Source: Mesorhizobium sp. ORS 3359
GTDB lineage: Bacteria > Pseudomonadota > Alphaproteobacteria > Rhizobiales > Rhizobiaceae
Assembly (NCBI GenBank): GCA_000824845.1
Contig: CCNC01000143.1
Span: 1-64,000 of the forward strand
DNA: 64,000 nucleotides
Reading direction: 5' to 3'
In this document: positions 17,636 to 27,163 of the stretch, piece by piece
Numbering within the stretch: the stretch's first letter is position 1
Layout: each line of letters begins with the position of its first letter
Notes under the pieces: model-generated
The model's database searches: none
What the model was told of the DNA's origin: nothing
What the model saw: the letters and a program-made list of their open reading frames with translations, nothing else
Translations under genes and position numbers: made by a program

Positions 17636-19543
17636 ATGGCCTCACGCTATCACGAAGTCTATGAGGGCTGGAAGCGCGACGCCGTAGGATTCTGGGCCGA
17701 AGCGGCGAAGGCGATCGACTGGTACAAGCCGGCCGAGAAGGTCTTCGATCCGGCGCAAGGCGTCTATGGCCGCTGGTTCGTCGGCGCTTCCTGCAACACC
17801 TGCCACAACGCCATCGACCGCCATGTCGCCGGCGGACGCGCCGACCAGCTGGCGCTGATCCATGACAGCGCGATCACCGGAACGATCCGGAAATTCACCT
17901 ATACCGAACTGAAGCGCGAGGTGGTGGCGCTGGCCTCGGTGATGCGGCATCGCGGCGTCGGCAAGGGCGACCGCGTCATCATCTACATGCCGATGGTGGC
18001 GGAAGCGGCGATCGCGATGCTGGCCTGCGCGAGGCTAGGCGCCGTGCATTCGGTGGTGTTCGGAGGCTTCGCCTCGCATGAGCTCGCCACCCGTGTCGAC
18101 GACGCCAAGCCGAAGCTGATCGTCAGCGCTTCCTGCGGCCTGGAGCCCGGCCGCATCGTCGCCTACAAGCCGCTGCTCGACAAGGCGATCGAGATGTCGA
18201 AGCACAAGCCCGACGCCTGCCTCATCCTGCAGCGCGAGCAACTGCGCTGCGAGATGAAGGAGAATTACGACATCGACTATGCCGATGCGGTCGCCCGCGA
18301 GCGCGCAGCCGGCGCCAATGTCGACTGCGTGCCGGTGCTGGCCACCGACCCGCTCTACATCATCTACACCTCCGGCACGACCGGCCAGCCGAAGGGCATC
18401 GTGCGCGACAATGGCGGCCATATGGTCGCGCTGAAATGGACCATGGACAACGAGTTCGGCGTCAAGCCCGGCGAAGTGTTCTGGGCGGCTTCCGACGTCG
18501 GCTGGGTGGTCGGCCATTCGTACATCGTCTACGGGCCGCTTCTGCATGGCTGCACCAGCGTGCTGTTCGAGGGCAAGCCGATCGGCACGCCGGACGCCGG
18601 CACCTATTGGCGGGTGATCTCCGAGCATGGCGTCGTGGCGCTGTTCACCGCGCCGACCGCCTTCCGCGCCATCAAGGGGCAGGACCCCAAGGGCGAGTTC
18701 GTGCCGAAATACGATTTGTCGAAATTCCGCACCCTGTTTCTCGCCGGCGAGCGCGCCGACCCCGAGACAATCAAATGGGCCGAGCAGAAGCTCGATCGGC
18801 CGGTGATCGACCATTGGTGGCAGACCGAGACCGGCTCGCCGATGACGATCAATCCGGCCGGTCTCGGGCTGCTGCCGGTGAAATACGGCTCGCCCGGCTT
18901 GCCGATGCCGGGCTATGACATCCGCATCCTCGACGATGCCGGCCACGAAGTGCCGCGCGGCACGCTCGGCAATGTCGTGGTCAAGCTGCCGCTGCCCGCC
19001 GGCTGCCTGCCGACGCTGTGGAATGCCGACGCCCGCTTCCGCCAGGCCTATCTCGAAGAATTCCCCGGCTACTACAAGACAGCTGATGCCGGCATGATGG
19101 ACGAGGACGGCTATCTCTATGTGATGGCCCGCACCGACGACATCATAAATGTCGCCGGCCACCGGCTCTCGACCGGCGCCATGGAAGAGGTGCTGGCTGC
19201 CCACCCGGACGTCGCCGAGTGCGCCGTCATCGGCATCGCCGACGCCATGAAGGGCCAGGTGCCGCTGGGCTTCGTCGTGCTCAATGCGGGTGTGGCGCGC
19301 GACAGCGGCGCGATCGAGAGCGAGGTGGTGGGGCTGGTGCGCGAGCGGATCGGCCCGGTTGCCGCCTTCAAGACCGTGGTGACGATCAAGCGGCTGCCCA
19401 AGACCCGTTCCGGCAAGATCCTGCGCGGCACGATGCAGAAGATCGCCGACAAGGAGGAATGGGCGATGCCGGCGACCATCGACGACCCCGCGATCCTCGA
19501 CGAGATCACGGCGGCGCTGAAGGGCCGCGGCATCGGCATTTAG
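17636..19543 (+). CDS. prpE: Propionyl-CoA synthetase
   Basis: This is a 635-residue AMP-forming acyl-CoA synthetase of the PrpE type. Motifs include YTSGTTGQPKGI (AMP/ATP loop), WWQTETGSPMT, YYKTADAGMMDEDGYLYVMARTDDIINVAGHRLSTG, and the acetylation-site lysine region LPKTRSGKILRGTM. The N-terminal segment YHEVYEGWKRDAVGFW and FNTCHNAIDRHV-like stretch (reading SCNTCHNAIDRHV) are diagnostic of propionate-CoA ligases over acetyl-CoA synthetases. The ATG at 17636 is chosen because GGGAGGGA sits at the right distance; two earlier in-frame ATGs overlap or precede that site. It activates propionate for the methylmalonyl-CoA route. It appears monocistronic. Confidence 0.93.
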   Translation: MASRYHEVYEGWKRDAVGFWAEAAKAIDWYKPAEKVFDPAQGVYGRWFVGASCNTCHNAIDRHVAGGRADQLALIHDSAITGTIRKFTYTELKREVVALASVMRHRGVGKGDRVIIYMPMVAEAAIAMLACARLGAVHSVVFGGFASHELATRVDDAKPKLIVSASCGLEPGRIVAYKPLLDKAIEMSKHKPDACLILQREQLRCEMKENYDIDYADAVARERAAGANVDCVPVLATDPLYIIYTSGTTGQPKGIVRDNGGHMVALKWTMDNEFGVKPGEVFWAASDVGWVVGHSYIVYGPLLHGCTSVLFEGKPIGTPDAGTYWRVISEHGVVALFTAPTAFRAIKGQDPKGEFVPKYDLSKFRTLFLAGERADPETIKWAEQKLDRPVIDHWWQTETGSPMTINPAGLGLLPVKYGSPGLPMPGYDIRILDDAGHEVPRGTLGNVVVKLPLPAGCLPTLWNADARFRQAYLEEFPGYYKTADAGMMDEDGYLYVMARTDDIINVAGHRLSTGAMEEVLAAHPDVAECAVIGIADAMKGQVPLGFVVLNAGVARDSGAIESEVVGLVRERIGPVAAFKTVVTIKRLPKTRSGKILRGTMQKIADKEEWAMPATIDDPAILDEITAALKGRGIGI

Positions 19544-19897
19544 CCACCCGGCAGCCCGACGCGTTAATAATGTATTAGCCAGTTTCCCCCGCGCTGCAAT
19601 CGCTTGTTGTGCGATGCAACATCAGACTTTAAGTTTGCCTGGGGGGCCATACCGAAGGCACGGCATGGCTCAACAAGAGACGACATTCGGCGGCGTCGAC
19701 ACACCGCGATGCCTTGCTATCGTCGCCCTCAACCGGCCGGTAGCGGCCGGCGGCGAGCCGCGCACGCTGCCATCGCTCGGTCCCACCCTGTTCCGTCATC
19801 CTTTTAATGCTGCCGAGAGCGGTTCACCGTTTCGTGGAAGCGGGAAACCGCTCGTCTGGCTGCCTGGACCGCCGGTGTGGAATTGTTTGCATTCGGC
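19544..19897. other. Intergenic region between prpE and the phosphatase
   Basis: There is no convincing gene in these 354 bases. One near-match to the repeated palindrome of the exo region (TGCGATGCAACA) is at 19610-19621. The open frame from the ATG at 19664 lacks a ribosome-binding site and any recognisable motif. No clear terminator hairpin follows prpE. Confidence 0.5.
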
Positions 19898-20713
19898 ATG
19901 ATATCGAGGCGCAAATCAGTGCAAGTATCCGAGTCTCAATCCGTGAGCCTGTTCCAACGATCGAAACGTCCTCGACCCGCGCCGCGCGAGCGCCTTGTGA
20001 TGGATATGCGCGACACGATCGTCTATGCGATCGGCGACGTGCATGGCTGTCATGACGAACTGAGCGCGCTGGAACAGAAAATCGAGCTCGACGCACAGCG
20101 GTTCCGTGGCCGCAAGATCATCATCATGCTGGGCGACTATATCGATCGCGGGCCGCATTCGCGGCGCGTGGTCGACCATCTGATGGCGCCACCACCGAGG
20201 GGCTTTCAGCGCGTCTGTCTGGTGGGAAACCATGAAGTCGCGCTGCTCCTTTATCTGGACGGACATCTCTCGCGTGAAACCTGGCTCGGCTATGGCGGCC
20301 GCGAGACCCTGTTCTCCTACGGCGTCGACCCCGACCGGCTGATTAGCCTCTACGGTTCGAGCGCCCAGGCGGACGCGCGCATACGCGAGGCCATTCCCGC
20401 CAGCCATGTCGACTTCCTGCGCACGCTGCCGGCGATGGTCTGCTCCGACCAATTCGTCTTCGTTCATGCCGGCATCCGGCCCGGCATCGCGCTGGAGGCG
20501 CAGGACGAGGGCGACCTCCTCAACATCCGCGAGGAGTTCTTCGAGGCGGCGCACCGGCTCGACCGCTGGGTGGTGCACGGGCACACGATCGTCGACGTCC
20601 CAAAGCTCGACGGGCGCCGGCTCGACATCGACACCGGCGCCTTCCAGACCGGGCGGCTGACCGCGCTCAGGATCGTCGGCAAATACGGTCGGCTGCTGTC
20701 CTCACGGGATTAG
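19898..20713 (+). CDS. PPP-family serine/threonine phosphatase (metallophosphoesterase)
   Basis: This is a 271-residue calcineurin-like phosphoesterase with all PPP signatures: GDVHGC (46-51), GDYIDRG (79-85), GNHE (110-113), and HGHT near residue 225. These bind the dinuclear metal centre. Bacterial members dephosphorylate proteins or small phosphates. Next door to an exopolysaccharide tyrosine kinase (ExoP) a role in EPS signalling is possible but unproven. The start is uncertain: ATG 19898 is used, but MDMRDTIVYAIGDVHGC from the ATG at 20000 would give a tighter domain. It converges with exoP. Confidence 0.85.
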   Translation: MISRRKSVQVSESQSVSLFQRSKRPRPAPRERLVMDMRDTIVYAIGDVHGCHDELSALEQKIELDAQRFRGRKIIIMLGDYIDRGPHSRRVVDHLMAPPPRGFQRVCLVGNHEVALLLYLDGHLSRETWLGYGGRETLFSYGVDPDRLISLYGSSAQADARIREAIPASHVDFLRTLPAMVCSDQFVFVHAGIRPGIALEAQDEGDLLNIREEFFEAAHRLDRWVVHGHTIVDVPKLDGRRLDIDTGAFQTGRLTALRIVGKYGRLLSSRD

Positions 20714-20757
20714 GCAATTCGCCGTTTCGGGCTGAACCGCCCTGATCCTGTTCCACG

Positions 20758-23139
20758 TCAGGCAGCCTGCTTGGCGCGCGCTTCCGACTTCTCCAGATAG
20801 TAGCTCGAGTAGCGGTCGAAGAACCTTTCCGAGCCGCCGAGCGCGCCGTATTTGGCCAGCTTCTTCAAATCGACCTTGTTGAGCACCGCCCCGATCACCT
20901 TGTTGGCGATATAGGGCTCTGATTCCAGCATCGAGCGCACCATGTTGCGCGGCGTGCGGCCCCATTCGGTGACCAGCACGAAGCCGTCGACCAGCGGCGC
21001 GAAGGCTTTGGCGTCGACCACAGGTCCGAGCGGCGGCAGGTCGACGATGATGTACTCGAACGTCTCCTTGGCGTTCTCGATGAAGCGCCGCATCCCGGCG
21101 GAGCCCAGCAGCTCGCTGGTGTGCGAGAACTGGCCACGGAGCACGGCTGGAATGATCGCAAGCTTGGTCTGGCGGTCGACCTTGCCGACCGACTGCCAGG
21201 TCTGGCCATTGACCACCGCTTCCATCAGGCCCTGCTCGGCCTCCATGCCAAGGCTGCGGCTCAAGCCAGGATTGCGCAGGTCGCCGTCGACGAGCAAGGT
21301 CTTGGCGCCGTTTGCGGCAAGCAGGCCGGCGAGGTTCGCAGCCACCGTCGATTTGCCTTCGCCCGGCAGCACCGAAATGATGCCGATGACCCGGCTGCCG
21401 CGGTCCTCCATCACGACGTCGAAGGCGATCTTGGCGTTGCGCAGCGTCTCGGCGAACATCGAAGCCGGAGCATCGATGCTGACGCGCATGCGCGCGCGCC
21501 TCTCTGCCGAGGAGAGGCTGGTCACCTTGCCGTCGGCCGGCAGGTCGTCGGCTTTGGAATCCTTGGCCCTGCCGCCGCCGATCGTCGGCAGATAGCCGAG
21601 GAATTTCAGGCCGGCGCGATCACGAATATCCTCGCCCGTCCTGAAGAAGCGCTCGTTGAACTCGTTGAGGCCGCCGAAACCGGCGCCGAGCATCAGGCCG
21701 AGCACCAGCGACAGAGCCAGCACACGCATGGTGCGAGGGCTCGAGGCCGCCAGCGGCATCGTCGCATCGGAAATGATGCGGGCCTTGCCGACCGGGAAGG
21801 ACTGCTGCTGCGAAGCTTCCTCATAACGGCTGAGGAAGGTCTGGTAGAGCGTGGTCAGCGCCTGCGCCTGCTGGTCGAGTTCCTTCAGCTTCACCTGCGA
21901 CTGATTGTCGATCGAGCTCTTGCCGGCGGCTGTGGAAATCTTGTCGCGAAGCGCGGTTTCGCGCGCCTGCGCCACTTCGAAGTCGTTGCGGTAGCTTTCG
22001 GTGATCTGCTTCAGCTGCCCGAAGATCTGCGCCGAGACATCGGCCTTTTCCTTGGTCAGCGCGACCGCCTGCGGGTGATCCTTGCCGAAATTGGTCTCGA
22101 CGCCCTGCAGGCGCTTGGCAATGGCCAGATAGCGGGTCTTGAGCCCGATGATGACTGAGCTGCTCGGCTGGTCAGCCGCTATGGCCGAATCGTTGAAGGC
22201 GCTTTCCGAGCCGCTGTCGACGATCGCCTTGTACTGTTGGTAGCGGGCGCTGGTGCGAGCCGTATCGGCCTGCGCGACGATGAGCTGGGCGTTAAGGTCG
22301 GCTAGTTGCTTGTCGCTCAGCAACTGGCCGTCGCTGTTGGCGGAAAGGCCGTGCTCGGCCCTGAACTTCTCGACCGCCAGCGAAGCGGCCTGCGAGCTTT
22401 CGCGCAACTCGGTCAGCCGGCCCTGCAGCCATACGGCCGCGCGCTCGGTGGCGTCGAAGCTGGCGTTGAGCTGGTCGGCGAGATAGGCGTCCGCATAGGC
22501 CTTGGTGATGGCCGTGGCGAGTGCCGGGTTTGTCGCCTGGTAGCTGATGCTGATGACATTGGAGCGGCTGACGCGATCGGCCGATAATCCTGTCTGCAGC
22601 ATAAGAACCGCGTAGTCGTGAGTCGCGGCCTTGATCATGGCTTCGCGCGTGGCGGCATCGACATTCTGGATGCCGGGGAGTTGATCGGCGGCATTGCCGC
22701 GGAAATAGCCGACGATGCCGCGCAGGAACCCGATGCCCTTGGCCAAAGCCGATTGAGGCGGGCTCATGAAGTCCTGGTTCTGGTCGAGCTTCAACTTGTC
22801 GACCACCTCCGACGCCAGCCGCGCCGAATTGAGGATCTCGATCTGGCTGAGGATCGTCGCGTCGGTCTGCTGCGTGACGCTGGCAGCCGAGATGTCGTCC
22901 ATGACCTTGTTCATGCCCCCGTCGATCAGGACGCTCGCCACCGACGTATACTGCTTGGGCGTGGTCTGCAGATAGATCACGCCCAGGACCAGACCGATGG
23001 CGGCGCAGATCGCCACCACCTTGGCCTGACGGGCGGCCATGCCAAGCAGACGCTCGACATCGATGAAGTCTTCACCCTTTTCCTGATCGGCACTGGGCAA
23101 GGGCGTCCTCTTGTCGAGAGGGAAGTTGGCATAATTCAT
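20758..23139 (-). CDS. exoP: Exopolysaccharide chain-length and tyrosine-kinase protein ExoP
   Basis: This is a 793-residue Wzc/ExoP-type polysaccharide co-polymerase. The N-terminal Wzz domain is flanked by membrane helices (VVAICAAIGLVLGVIYL near 40-57 and LALSLVLGLMLGAGFGGL near 465-485), with a long periplasmic coiled-coil between. The cytoplasmic BY-kinase domain has Walker A SVLPGEGKST, Walker A' LLVDGDLRNP and Walker B YIIVDLPPLG. The C-terminus carries a short tyrosine cluster (YSSYY) for autophosphorylation. The length matches S. meliloti ExoP. It controls polymer size with the ExoQ polymerase and ExoF export protein, which are encoded at the far end of this cluster. It is the last gene of the exoLAMONP operon. 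Confidence 0.93.
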   Translation of the reverse strand: MNYANFPLDKRTPLPSADQEKGEDFIDVERLLGMAARQAKVVAICAAIGLVLGVIYLQTTPKQYTSVASVLIDGGMNKVMDDISAASVTQQTDATILSQIEILNSARLASEVVDKLKLDQNQDFMSPPQSALAKGIGFLRGIVGYFRGNAADQLPGIQNVDAATREAMIKAATHDYAVLMLQTGLSADRVSRSNVISISYQATNPALATAITKAYADAYLADQLNASFDATERAAVWLQGRLTELRESSQAASLAVEKFRAEHGLSANSDGQLLSDKQLADLNAQLIVAQADTARTSARYQQYKAIVDSGSESAFNDSAIAADQPSSSVIIGLKTRYLAIAKRLQGVETNFGKDHPQAVALTKEKADVSAQIFGQLKQITESYRNDFEVAQARETALRDKISTAAGKSSIDNQSQVKLKELDQQAQALTTLYQTFLSRYEEASQQQSFPVGKARIISDATMPLAASSPRTMRVLALSLVLGLMLGAGFGGLNEFNERFFRTGEDIRDRAGLKFLGYLPTIGGGRAKDSKADDLPADGKVTSLSSAERRARMRVSIDAPASMFAETLRNAKIAFDVVMEDRGSRVIGIISVLPGEGKSTVAANLAGLLAANGAKTLLVDGDLRNPGLSRSLGMEAEQGLMEAVVNGQTWQSVGKVDRQTKLAIIPAVLRGQFSHTSELLGSAGMRRFIENAKETFEYIIVDLPPLGPVVDAKAFAPLVDGFVLVTEWGRTPRNMVRSMLESEPYIANKVIGAVLNKVDLKKLAKYGALGGSERFFDRYSSYYLEKSEARAKQAA

Positions 23140-23306
23140 GTTCGGTCCAATTCCAGGTTGCAGGCGCTATCGGCCTTGGTAGATCCGCGTCGTGACCAGA
23201 AAAGACCGCGCAACGTTGTTGCCAGGATGCGCCGGGCCTGAAGGTCCGGGCGCCTGAGTGGCTGTCGCGCCATCGCAAAACCGCATATGCACCCGAAAGA
23301 TGGGCA

Positions 23307-24203
23307 TTATGCGGCTACTTCCCGGCGCTCATGCGACCGGACGAATTGCTGCAGCATTTCGAAGACAGGGCCTTTCATGTCGTCGCGAGCCAGGGCGAAG
23401 GCAATGGTGGCCTCGATGAAGCCTTCCTTGGAGCCGCAGTCGAACATGCGGCCATCGAAAGGCTGGGCATAGAAGGGCTGGCTCTGGGCAAGGCGCACCA
23501 TGGCGTCGGTGAGCTGGATCTCGTTGCCGGCGCCGCGCTGCTGATTGCCGAGCAGCGCAAAGATTTCCGGCTGCAGTACGTAGCGGCCATTGATGTAAAA
23601 ATTCGACGGCGCCTTGGCTGGCGCCGGCTTTTCGACCATCTCAGTAACCTGGAAGCCGGAGCCGACCTCGTCGCCGCGGCCGACAATGCCGTATTTGCTG
23701 GTTTCGGCGGGATCGCAGCGCTCGACGGCGATGACGTTGCCGCCGGTCCGCTGATAAAGATCGACGGTCTCGGCAAGGCAGCCGCGCGAGCCGAAGGATA
23801 CCATGTCGGGAAGCAGCAGCGCGAAGGGCTCGTTGCCGATCACGTCGCGAGCGCACCAGACGGCGTGACCGAGGCCCTGCGGCGACTGCTGGCGGATGAA
23901 GGAGGTGGCGCCGGCCACCGGCAGCAGGCTTTCCAGCGATTCGAGCTGCGCCTTCTTGCCGGTCTGTTCCAGCGTGCCGATCAGTTCAGGATGCAGGTCG
24001 AAATAGTCCTCGATGACCGCCTTGTTGCGGCCGGTGACGAAGACGATGTGCTCGATGCCGGCTTCGAACGCCTCGTCCACGGCATATTGCACGACAGGCT
24101 TGTCGACGACGGGAAGCATTTCCTTCGGCATGGACTTGGTCGCCGGCAGGAACCGCGTTCCGAGCCCCGCCACCGGGATGACTGCCTTCCTGACTTTCTG
24201 CAT
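23307..24203 (-). CDS. exoN: UTP-glucose-1-phosphate uridylyltransferase
   Basis: This is a 298-residue GalU/ExoN enzyme that makes UDP-glucose for the exopolysaccharide. The nucleotide-binding signature VAGLGTRFLPATKSMPKEMLP is at residues 11-31. QSPQGLGHAVWCA, KYGIVGRG, FYINGRYVLQPEIF and FDCGSKEGFIEA are further family motifs. The position between the ExoO-type transferase and exoP is the same as in S. meliloti. A 29-bp gap separates it from the upstream gene and 167 bp from exoP, so exoP may have extra regulation. A housekeeping galU may exist elsewhere. Confidence 0.93.
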   Translation of the reverse strand: MQKVRKAVIPVAGLGTRFLPATKSMPKEMLPVVDKPVVQYAVDEAFEAGIEHIVFVTGRNKAVIEDYFDLHPELIGTLEQTGKKAQLESLESLLPVAGATSFIRQQSPQGLGHAVWCARDVIGNEPFALLLPDMVSFGSRGCLAETVDLYQRTGGNVIAVERCDPAETSKYGIVGRGDEVGSGFQVTEMVEKPAPAKAPSNFYINGRYVLQPEIFALLGNQQRGAGNEIQLTDAMVRLAQSQPFYAQPFDGRMFDCGSKEGFIEATIAFALARDDMKGPVFEMLQQFVRSHERREVAA

Positions 24204-24232
24204 CTGGTCTTCCTTCTGAGAGAAAAAGATTT

Positions 24233-25219
24233 CTACCTATCGCCGGCTATCAAATCGCCCGCATGCTTCATCTCCCCGCCCCCACGGCGAACCTGCGCCG
24301 CAACCCTTCTGAGCCGAACCGCGATCGGCATCGACAAATGCCCGATCGCGGCCGGATCCCTGAGCGCCGCGCCGATTGCCTTGAGCGGCGCGCGCGCCTT
24401 GATGTGCTGGACCAAGGACAGGAACGACGCCGCCTTGCGCAGGCTGCGGCCGCGCCGGGCGAAGGCCGCCTTGGCGGTGCTGTCCATGGGATATGCCGCA
24501 GCGAAGGCGGCGTCGGCCAGCGTCATTGCCTCGACGTGGTGCAATTCGAGCACGCGCGAGATCGAGCCGGCGCGGATATGGTAGACATAACCGACGGTCG
24601 GCTCGACAGCGCAACGGCCACCGCTGGCCAGCGCGCTTGCAAGCAGAATGTAGTCCTCGCCGATGCGCAGCTTCTCGTCGTAGCGCAGCCGGTTCTCATC
24701 GAGGAACCGCCGCAAGAAGACCGGCTTGAGATAGCCGAGATTGAAGCGCGATTCGAATACCAGATTGCCCTCGATGTAATCGGCCAGCGAGATTTCGCGC
24801 AAAGCTTCGAGATAGTCGGCCGGGAACATGGTGTCGTCGGGGGTACCGTCCTCGCGCACGACCTGGACATTGTCGACCGCGATTTGGGCGCCGGCCGCTT
24901 CCGCCCGCGCGATCATCGCCGCCATACGGCCAGGAAGAACGGCGTCGTCGGAATCCAGCACAGCCACCCAGCGGCCGCGCGCGAAATCGAGGCCGGCATT
25001 CCTGGCGCCGCCTGGGCCGCGATTCTGCGGCAACGCCACCACCTTGACGATGTCTTCGGGATAGGCGCGCGCCACATCCAGCGTGCCGTCGCGCGACTGG
25101 TCGTCGACGACGATGACCTCGACGGTCACGCCGAGTTGCGCGATCGCGCCGGCGATGGCGCGGTCGAGAGTGGCCTCCGCATTGTAGGCGGCGATGACGA
25201 AGCTGACGTCAGGCTGCAC
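24233..25219 (-). CDS. exoO: Family 2 glycosyltransferase, ExoO-like
   Basis: This is a 328-residue inverting GT-A transferase beginning MQPDVSFVIAAYNAEATL (GTG start). The nucleotide-sugar-binding DXD equivalent is in VLDSDDAVLP, and RIGEDYIL carries the ED catalytic-base motif. The GTG at 25219 overlaps the previous gene by 11 bases and has AAGGGA upstream; longer extensions lie wholly in the neighbour. Gene order and length match ExoO of S. meliloti, which adds a glucose to the succinoglycan octasaccharide. The exact linkage here is inferred, not shown. Confidence 0.83.
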   Translation of the reverse strand: MQPDVSFVIAAYNAEATLDRAIAGAIAQLGVTVEVIVVDDQSRDGTLDVARAYPEDIVKVVALPQNRGPGGARNAGLDFARGRWVAVLDSDDAVLPGRMAAMIARAEAAGAQIAVDNVQVVREDGTPDDTMFPADYLEALREISLADYIEGNLVFESRFNLGYLKPVFLRRFLDENRLRYDEKLRIGEDYILLASALASGGRCAVEPTVGYVYHIRAGSISRVLELHHVEAMTLADAAFAAAYPMDSTAKAAFARRGRSLRKAASFLSLVQHIKARAPLKAIGAALRDPAAIGHLSMPIAVRLRRVAAQVRRGGGEMKHAGDLIAGDR

Positions 25220-26147
25220 GCTTGTTCCCTTGTTCTGGCGAAGTGAGGCCGTACTGGCGGATTTCACGGACGCCGACCAAACCGGAGACGACACCAACGT
25301 GCATAATGCCGCGCAGCACGCTGCGGTTCCGTCGCACCGGGCTGATCGCGGTCAAAACAGCCATGCCGAAGCAGTAGGCCGCCTTGGCCGAAGCCAGCCC
25401 GACCTGGCCGGCGCGGCGGATGCCGCCGGCGCCGTGGCCGATCAAATGGCCATGCGTCTGGCCGAAGCGGAAGCGGCGACGGCGCAGCCAATCGAACGCG
25501 GCCCTGGCGCGCGGCACGACCTCGTCGACGAAGGCTTGCGGCGCAAAGGCGATGCGGCCGCCGGCCTTGACCATGGCATCGAAGAACTCGGTATCCTCGC
25601 CGCCGGTCTGGCCGCGCGCCAGGCTGAAGCGCCGGCCGCGCAGGCTCGCGTCGGTCGTTCGGAGCAGGACGTTGCAGGTGTAACCGGTGCGGATCTCGCC
25701 GCGCACCCAGACCGGCAAGGTGGAATGGAAGTCACCCTTCTGCATCCAGTCCGGCGCGTCCTGGCGATAATGCGCCCGCACCGGCCCAAGCACCGCCGCG
25801 GCGCCGGTGGCATCGGCCGTCGCCATCAACTCGACCAGCCAACCGGGCGACGCCGTCTCGTCATCGTCGATGAAGGCGACGAAGTCCGATACGCTGGCGT
25901 CGAGGCAGGCGTTGCGGGCAATCGAGATGTTGCGCGCCGGCGCGTGGCGATAGCGGACCGGCAGCTTCAATTCCTCGGCCAGCGCCTTCACCAGTTTTTG
26001 GGCGCCTGGTTCATCGTCATTATCGGCAACGACGATGCCGATCTCCAGACCTTCAGGCTTCTCCAGGGCGGCGACGGAGCGCAGCGTGTCGGCCAGCTCA
26101 GGCCGGCGGAAGGTGCAGATGCAAATGTCGATCGAGCGGCCGGCCAT
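25209..26147 (-). CDS. exoM: Family 2 glycosyltransferase, ExoM-like
   Basis: This is a 312-residue GT2 enzyme beginning MAGRSIDICICTFRRPELADTL. FIDDDE is the DXD metal/sugar-nucleotide site, and GGEDTEFF holds the catalytic acid region. The C-terminal third has hydrophobic stretches suited to membrane association. The start ATG overlaps the ExoA-like stop (TGATG). In S. meliloti ExoM adds the fourth sugar (glucose) of the succinoglycan unit; the same assignment here rests on order, length and family. Confidence 0.83.
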   Translation of the reverse strand: MAGRSIDICICTFRRPELADTLRSVAALEKPEGLEIGIVVADNDDEPGAQKLVKALAEELKLPVRYRHAPARNISIARNACLDASVSDFVAFIDDDETASPGWLVELMATADATGAAAVLGPVRAHYRQDAPDWMQKGDFHSTLPVWVRGEIRTGYTCNVLLRTTDASLRGRRFSLARGQTGGEDTEFFDAMVKAGGRIAFAPQAFVDEVVPRARAAFDWLRRRRFRFGQTHGHLIGHGAGGIRRAGQVGLASAKAAYCFGMAVLTAISPVRRNRSVLRGIMHVGVVSGLVGVREIRQYGLTSPEQGNKRAA

Positions 26148-27163
26148 CACGCCACCTCGCGCTGCGAGCGCGGCGTCAAAAGCTGCTGCCAGAAACCAAC
26201 GGACCAGCCGAAATGCATGACCATGGCCGAGACGCCGGCCAGCGCGATGCTGGCGTTGCGCTGGCGCACCGCCGTTACCAGGCCGTAGCCGAGACACACC
26301 GCCGCCCACAAAAGGAATGGCACCGCCGCCAGCCAGTGGACGAAGGAGAACAGGGCCAACAGCACCACGGGCGCCACCAGCAGCGGGACCATCTGCCGGA
26401 CCTTCGGCACCATGCGGTGCTTGAGCACATTCCTGGCGCGGCCGCGGCCATAGCCAAGATATTGGAGATAGAGGCTCTTCAGCGACGAGCGCGGATAGTA
26501 GACCATATGCGTCCTGCCGCTCATCCAGATGCGGTAGCCGGCCTGGCGCAGACGGTAGTCGAGCTCGGCGTCCTCGTTGTGGCTGAAGCTCTCGTCATAG
26601 CCGCCGGCATGGCTGAAAGCGGCGATGCGCATCAGCGCGTGGTGGCCGTGGTCGACCCATTCGCCCTCGGACATGTGCCGGTGCTTCGAGCCGCCGGTGC
26701 CAAGCTTGGAATTCTGCGCCGCCGCGACGGCCTTCTGCACGGCCCCGGTGCCGGCGGTAAGCATCGAAACGACGACCGAATCAGCGCCGGTCGCAAGCGC
26801 CTCCTCGACCAGCCGGTCGCAGTAATCGTCAGGATAGTCGCCATGCGCGTCGATGCGGATGAGATAGTCGGCGCCTTCGCCTAGCGTCGCCACCGCCAGA
26901 TTGATGGCAGCGCTTTGCAGGCGCTTCGGATTGGCGAGCAGGATGACCCGGGGATCCTTCGCCACGATGTTTTCGACGATGGCCTGCGTGCCGTCGCTGC
27001 TGCCGCCGTCCGCGACGACGATGCGGCCGCCGAGCCGTGCCGCCGCAGGCCGCAACTGGTCGAGCAGGCCGCCGATATGGGCCGCCTCGTTGAGGCAGGG
27101 AATGACAATCAGGATCGATGGATTTGCCTGCGTCATCGGTCTTTGCGCGTCCTTTGCCATCAT
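26147..27163 (-). CDS. exoA: Family 2 glycosyltransferase, ExoA-like
   Basis: This is a 338-residue transferase. The N-terminal GT2 domain begins with ILIVIPCLNEAAHIGGLL, has the DXD-type site in RIDAHGDYP and an ED motif in NEDAELDYRLRQAGYRIWM. Two to three C-terminal membrane helices follow (LLVAPVVLLALFSFVHWL, VPFLLWAAVCLGYGLV), which is the ExoA architecture. S. meliloti ExoA adds the first glucose to the lipid-linked galactose. The ATG at 27163 overlaps the ExoL-like stop by four bases. A second ATG three bases later is equally possible. Confidence 0.87.
   Translation of the reverse strand: MMAKDAQRPMTQANPSILIVIPCLNEAAHIGGLLDQLRPAAARLGGRIVVADGGSSDGTQAIVENIVAKDPRVILLANPKRLQSAAINLAVATLGEGADYLIRIDAHGDYPDDYCDRLVEEALATGADSVVVSMLTAGTGAVQKAVAAAQNSKLGTGGSKHRHMSEGEWVDHGHHALMRIAAFSHAGGYDESFSHNEDAELDYRLRQAGYRIWMSGRTHMVYYPRSSLKSLYLQYLGYGRGRARNVLKHRMVPKVRQMVPLLVAPVVLLALFSFVHWLAAVPFLLWAAVCLGYGLVTAVRQRNASIALAGVSAMVMHFGWSVGFWQQLLTPRSQREVA

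Noticed and set aside
19664..19901. Open frame beginning MAQQETTFGGVDTPRC
   Set aside because: No ribosome-binding site, no family features, and it ends inside the possible N-terminus of the phosphatase gene.
23340..23360. TTGCTGCAGCATTTCG as a further exo-type palindrome
   Set aside because: It lies inside the exoN coding sequence and lacks the spacer of the other sites.
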